From contig JALHFZ010000036.1 in the NCBI GenBank assembly GCA_022837505.1, forward strand, positions 1 through 26,805: a DNA stretch of 26,805 nucleotides. Reading direction: 5' to 3'. The stretch comes from Synergistaceae bacterium. GTDB lineage: Bacteria; Synergistota; Synergistia; Synergistales; Aminobacteriaceae. Of this stretch, positions 23,474 to 26,805 are shown piece by piece. Within the stretch, counting starts at the first letter, position 1. Each line of letters begins with the position of its first letter. The translations under genes and the position numbers were made by a program. Under the pieces are notes generated by a model that was given only the letters and a program-made list of their open reading frames with translations, ran no database searches and was not told the DNA's origin.

Positions 23474-25081
23474 ATGGCTGTTCAGGAACTTCTCAGAATG
23501 CAGGGAGTGGGAAAATCCTACTTCGGCAACAGAGTCCTCGCAAACGTGAATTTTACCCTGGGAAAGGGAGAGATCCTCGGCCTCGTGGGAGAAAACGGGG
23601 CGGGCAAATCCACCCTCATGAACATTCTCTTCGGAATGCCCGTCATCGCCGAGACCGGCGGTTTCGAGGGGAAAATACTCCTTGACGGAAAGGAAGTATT
23701 CTTCACCAACCCCTTCGAGGCCCTTGAGGCCGGTGTGGGGATGGTCCATCAGGAATTCTCCCTGATCCCGGGTTTTTCCGCCGCAGAAAATATCGTCTTG
23801 AACCGGGAATCGACGAAATACAATCTCATCGTGGAGGCCTTCGGAGACCGCCTCCGCACCCTCGACCGCCCGAAGATTGACGCCCGGGCGGAGAAGGCCA
23901 TCGACACCCTCAACGTTGTTCTCGATAAAAAAACCATTGTCTCGGAGATGCCCGTAGGGCATAAACAGTTTGTGGAGATCGCCCGGGAGATCGACAAGGA
24001 GACGACGAGGCTCCTCGTCCTCGATGAACCCACGGCGGTCCTTACTGAAGGCGAAGCGGCAATCCTCCTTCAGTCCATGAGGCGGCTGGCCGACATGGGC
24101 ATATCCATAATCTTCATCTCCCACCGCCTTCAGGAGATACTGGATGTATGCGACAAAATCATCGTCCTCCGGGACGGGGAGGTCGTGAAGGAGCTCACCC
24201 CCGAGAAAACGGACATCTTCGAGATCGCCTCCGCAATGGTGGGGAGGTCCATTGATAAGCAGTTCCTTCGGGAGGAACGGGTTGAAATTCTCGGAGAACC
24301 CCTCCTGAAGGTTGAAAACCTCTGGGTGGACATGCCCGGTGAAACTGTACGGGACGTGAGCTTTGAGGTCCGGAAAGGTGAGATCTTCGGCATCGGCGGC
24401 CTTGCCGGACAGGGAAAGCTCGGAATCGGAAACGGGATCATGGGCCTCTTTGCTGCGGGAGGGACGGTTGCCTTCGACAGCCGCCCCGTCCCCCTCAACG
24501 ACCCCATGGCAGTGCTGAGCATGGGGATAGCCGCGGTCTCTGAAGACCGCAGGGAGGTGGGGCTGCTCCTTGACGAGCCCATATCCTGGAATATCATCTT
24601 CACTGCCCTGCAGGTACAGAACCGTTTTCTGCGCACCCTCCCCGGCGGCTTTATACGCATCCGGGATATAAAGGCCATCAGAGAATGCGCCCGGCAGTAT
24701 ATCGAGGCCCTGGAGATCAAATGCGTCTCGGAAAGACAGAGGGTAGTTGAACTTTCAGGGGGAAATCAGCAGAAGGTCTGCCTCGCGAAGGCCTTCGCCC
24801 TGGAACCCCGCCTCCTTTTCGTGGCCGAACCCACCCGGGGGATCGACGTGGGGGCGAAGAAGGTCGTCCTTGACACCCTCAGGGAGTACAACCGGAAAAA
24901 CGGCGTAACCATTGTGGTCATCTCCTCCGAGCTGGAGGAGATGCGGTCGATCTGCGATCGGATCGCCATTATCGACGAGGGGCGGGTGGCCGGAATACTC
25001 CCCGCTTCGGCCCCTTCAGCGGAGTTCGGCCTCCTCATGCTGGGCAAGGTCGAAAAGACAAAAGAAAGAGTGAACGTCTGA
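23474..25081 (+). CDS. Tandem-domain ABC importer ATPase (ribose/BMP-type)
   Basis: Cytoplasmic ATPase with two fused nucleotide-binding domains, 535 residues, as in RbsA/MglA-type importers. Domain 1 (about 1-255) has Walker A GENGAGKST (39-47), Q-loop HQEFS near 92-96, Walker B LLVLDEPT (180-187) and H-loop His217, but its signature reads MPVGHKQ (159-165) instead of LSGGQ. Domain 2 (about 270-530) has a good signature LSGGNQQ (427-433), but its Walker A is AGQGKLG, with Leu in place of Ser/Thr after Lys315, its Walker B ends VAEPT, with Ala where Asp is expected, and its H-loop position is Ser. One composite ATP site therefore looks canonical and the other degenerate. AGAGGTG lies before the ATG. 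The stop overlaps the next ATG (TGATG), so it is coupled to the permease genes. Confidence 0.93.
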   Translation: MAVQELLRMQGVGKSYFGNRVLANVNFTLGKGEILGLVGENGAGKSTLMNILFGMPVIAETGGFEGKILLDGKEVFFTNPFEALEAGVGMVHQEFSLIPGFSAAENIVLNRESTKYNLIVEAFGDRLRTLDRPKIDARAEKAIDTLNVVLDKKTIVSEMPVGHKQFVEIAREIDKETTRLLVLDEPTAVLTEGEAAILLQSMRRLADMGISIIFISHRLQEILDVCDKIIVLRDGEVVKELTPEKTDIFEIASAMVGRSIDKQFLREERVEILGEPLLKVENLWVDMPGETVRDVSFEVRKGEIFGIGGLAGQGKLGIGNGIMGLFAAGGTVAFDSRPVPLNDPMAVLSMGIAAVSEDRREVGLLLDEPISWNIIFTALQVQNRFLRTLPGGFIRIRDIKAIRECARQYIEALEIKCVSERQRVVELSGGNQQKVCLAKAFALEPRLLFVAEPTRGIDVGAKKVVLDTLREYNRKNGVTIVVISSELEEMRSICDRIAIIDEGRVAGILPASAPSAEFGLLMLGKVEKTKERVNV

Positions 25082-26127
25082 TGGAACGGATAAAATCTTT
25101 CATAGAGGCCGCAGGGTGGCCGCGCATCATCATAGCCCTCTTCCTGCTCTCCCTCTTCATCATCGCGCCCTTCGTCCAGGTCCGCCTCGACGCCTCCATC
25201 AGCGACACCCTGGTGCGGTTCGGAATGAACGGCGTCATGGTCCTCGCCATGGTCCCCATGGTGCAGGCAGGGTGCGGCCTGAACTTCGGCCTCCCCCTGG
25301 GCATCATCGCGGGCCTTCTCGGCGCCGTGACGAGCATCGAGCTCAATCTGACGGGCCTTGCAGGAGTTCTCACCGCCATGGCCATCGCCATCCCCATCGC
25401 CGTCCTCCTCGGCTTTGCCTACGGCCTGCTCCTCAACCGGGTCAAGGGGGGCGAGATGATGATCGCCACCTATGTGGGGTTCTCCTCCGTGGCCTTCATG
25501 TCCATCATGTGGCTGCTCCTCCCCTATAAAAGCCCGAACATGGTCTGGGGGTACGCCGGAACGGGCCTTCGGACCACCATCTCGGTGGACCAGTACTGGA
25601 TACGGGCTATCAGCGACGTTTTCGCCATTCAAAAGGGAGATTACTTCTATTTTCCCACGGGGATGTTTCTCTTCCTCGGGCTGCTCTGCTTCCTGATGTG
25701 GATCTTCATGCGGACAAAGACCGGCACAGCCATGACGACCGTAGGGTCGAACCCCGATTTCGCCCGGGCCTCGGGGGTGAATGTGGACAGAATGCGCACC
25801 ATCTCCGTCATACTGTCCACGGTGCTCGGTGCCATAGGGATCATCGTCTACCAGCAGAGCTTCGGGTTCATCCAGCTCTACATGGGGCCCTTCTACATGG
25901 CCTTCCCCGCGGTGGCCTCCATCCTTATCGGCGGGGCCTCGGTGAACAAGGCGAGCATACTGAACGTCATCATAGGGACCATACTCTTCCAGGGAATTCT
26001 GACCATGACTCCATCGGTCATCAACAGCATTGTACAGACTGACATGTCAGAGGTGGTGCGCATCGTGGTATCCAACGGAATGATTCTCTACGCATTGACC
26101 AGGGTGGTCTCGGTGAAATCCCGATGA
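25081..26127 (+). CDS. ABC transporter permease (BPD_transp_2 family), first of two
   Basis: Inner-membrane permease of the ribose/branched-chain amino-acid type, 348 residues with about eight to ten hydrophobic spans. The signature GCGLNFGLPLGIIAGLLGA (about 64-82) follows the second span. The cytoplasmic coupling loop reads RTKTGTAMTTVGSNPDFARASGVN (about 211-234), close to the family pattern of a small-residue stretch followed by Asn-Pro and an Ala-rich helix, and it should contact the ATPase. IGGASVNKASILNVIIGTILFQGIL in the C-terminal third also fits the family. It starts inside the ATPase stop codon and its own stop overlaps the next permease ATG (ATGA), giving a fully coupled cassette. 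The second permease is paralogous, so the channel is probably a heterodimer. Confidence 0.92.
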   Translation: MERIKSFIEAAGWPRIIIALFLLSLFIIAPFVQVRLDASISDTLVRFGMNGVMVLAMVPMVQAGCGLNFGLPLGIIAGLLGAVTSIELNLTGLAGVLTAMAIAIPIAVLLGFAYGLLLNRVKGGEMMIATYVGFSSVAFMSIMWLLLPYKSPNMVWGYAGTGLRTTISVDQYWIRAISDVFAIQKGDYFYFPTGMFLFLGLLCFLMWIFMRTKTGTAMTTVGSNPDFARASGVNVDRMRTISVILSTVLGAIGIIVYQQSFGFIQLYMGPFYMAFPAVASILIGGASVNKASILNVIIGTILFQGILTMTPSVINSIVQTDMSEVVRIVVSNGMILYALTRVVSVKSR

Positions 26128-26805
26128 ATATAACGTGGCGCGACCGGATCACCCGCTTTCTCATCACCTACGCCGTCCCCATAATCTTCATCCTGCTGAG
26201 CATCGTGGCCATCCCCCTCTCCCGCTTTTCCGGCCAGTACCTCGTGCAGGAAATGGTAGCCCGGCTCGCCCGGGATTCCTTCCTGGTGCTCTCCCTGCTC
26301 ATCCCCATCATGGCGGGCATGGGGCTGAACTTCGGAATGGTCCTCGGCGCCATGGCGGGACAGATCGGGCTGATCTTCATCTCCGACTGGAATATCATGG
26401 GAATTCAGGGGCTCGTCCTCGCCATGATCATCTCAACTCCCCTGGCTGTCTTCCTGGGGTGGATGACCGGCTCGATCCTCAACCGCGCCAAGGGCCGGGA
26501 GATGGTGACCTCCTTCATCCTGGGGTTCTTCATGAACGGCGTCTACCAGCTCGTGGTGCTCTACAGCTTCGGAAATATAATTCCCCTGGGCAACCCGGCC
26601 CTCATCCTTTCGAGGGGGTTCGGCGTACGAAACGTGACGAACCTCTCGGGAATTCACCGGAGCCTCGATAACCTTATCACCCTCAATATCATGGGGGTCA
26701 CTATCCCCGTGGCAACCTTCCTGCTTATCGGGGTCTTCTGCCTGTTCATTCTGTGGTTTCAGAGGACAAAGCTCGGACAGGACATGCGGGCCGTCGGGCA
26801 GGACG
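26124..26805 (+). CDS. ABC transporter permease (BPD_transp_2 family), second, cut by the window edge
   Basis: A frame starting with ATG at 26124 in the ATGA overlap with the first permease stays open for 227 codons to the end of the window. It is hydrophobic throughout. It begins MNITWRDRITRFLITYAVPIIF and contains GMGLNFGMVLGAMAGQIGL, the same motif as GCGLNFGLPLGIIAGLLGA in its neighbour. The last residues visible, RTKLGQDMRAVGQD, are the start of the coupling-loop motif also seen in the first permease, so roughly the last third of the protein lies beyond the window. Alignment by eye shows clear paralogy but large divergence. It completes a binding protein-ATPase-permease-permease operon; anything further downstream is not visible. 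Confidence 0.9.
   Translation, partial: MNITWRDRITRFLITYAVPIIFILLSIVAIPLSRFSGQYLVQEMVARLARDSFLVLSLLIPIMAGMGLNFGMVLGAMAGQIGLIFISDWNIMGIQGLVLAMIISTPLAVFLGWMTGSILNRAKGREMVTSFILGFFMNGVYQLVVLYSFGNIIPLGNPALILSRGFGVRNVTNLSGIHRSLDNLITLNIMGVTIPVATFLLIGVFCLFILWFQRTKLGQDMRAVGQD

Noticed and set aside
1..26805. CRISPR array, tRNA or rRNA genes, insertion sequences
   Set aside because: I saw no regularly spaced repeats, no tRNA-like cloverleaf with CCA end, no rRNA motifs and no transposase in any frame.

Overview
The window reads as chromosomal DNA of a diderm, amino-acid-fermenting bacterium, most likely of the phylum Synergistota. The support is indirect. A DUF3798-type periplasmic binding protein sits next to a ribose-type ABC transporter. 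There are many peptidase and amino-acid enzymes (M17 aminopeptidase, PLP aminotransferase, threonine-synthase-like enzyme, alanine racemase, D-aminoacylase), a TRAP transporter, a TolC-type outer-membrane protein, and G+C-rich genes with strong AGGAGG ribosome sites. The lineage is inferred, not proven.

Layout. (1) 1-5524, minus strand: a four-gene run with overlapping or near-touching ends, in transcription order threonine-synthase-like PLP enzyme, HDOD protein, soluble hybrid histidine kinase (GAF-like/HisKA/HATPase/REC/HPt), REC-GGDEF diguanylate cyclase. (2) 5652-9202, plus strand: secreted M48 metalloprotease, PLP aminotransferase and mnmE, each followed by a hairpin terminator. (3) 9269-14802, minus strand: a compact alr-htpG-eamA-pepA operon ending in a perfect bidirectional terminator shared with mnmE. 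(4) About 14810-20460: a visibly A+T-richer block with different codon use, carrying a long structured intergenic region, an N-acyl-D-amino-acid deacylase, a TRAP solute-binding gene broken by an internal deletion, and intact dctQ and dctM; it ends at a 22-bp-arm terminator. It looks horizontally acquired. (5) 20567-21832, minus: a lone TolC-family gene. (6) 22111-26805, plus: a consensus-like promoter driving a DUF3798 binding protein, a tandem-domain ATPase and two paralogous permeases, the second cut by the window edge.

How the parts may work together. Region 1 looks like one signalling unit: the kinase's own REC and HPt domains could relay phosphate to the adjacent REC-GGDEF protein and so set c-di-GMP. 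Region 3 mixes peptide breakdown, an exporter-type permease, a chaperone and D-alanine supply. Region 4 would import and hydrolyse N-acyl-D-amino acids or related acids, but its transporter lacks an intact binding protein as sequenced. Region 6 is a complete-looking importer of unknown substrate and is the best candidate for an undescribed system; its ATPase appears to have one canonical and one degenerate ATP site.
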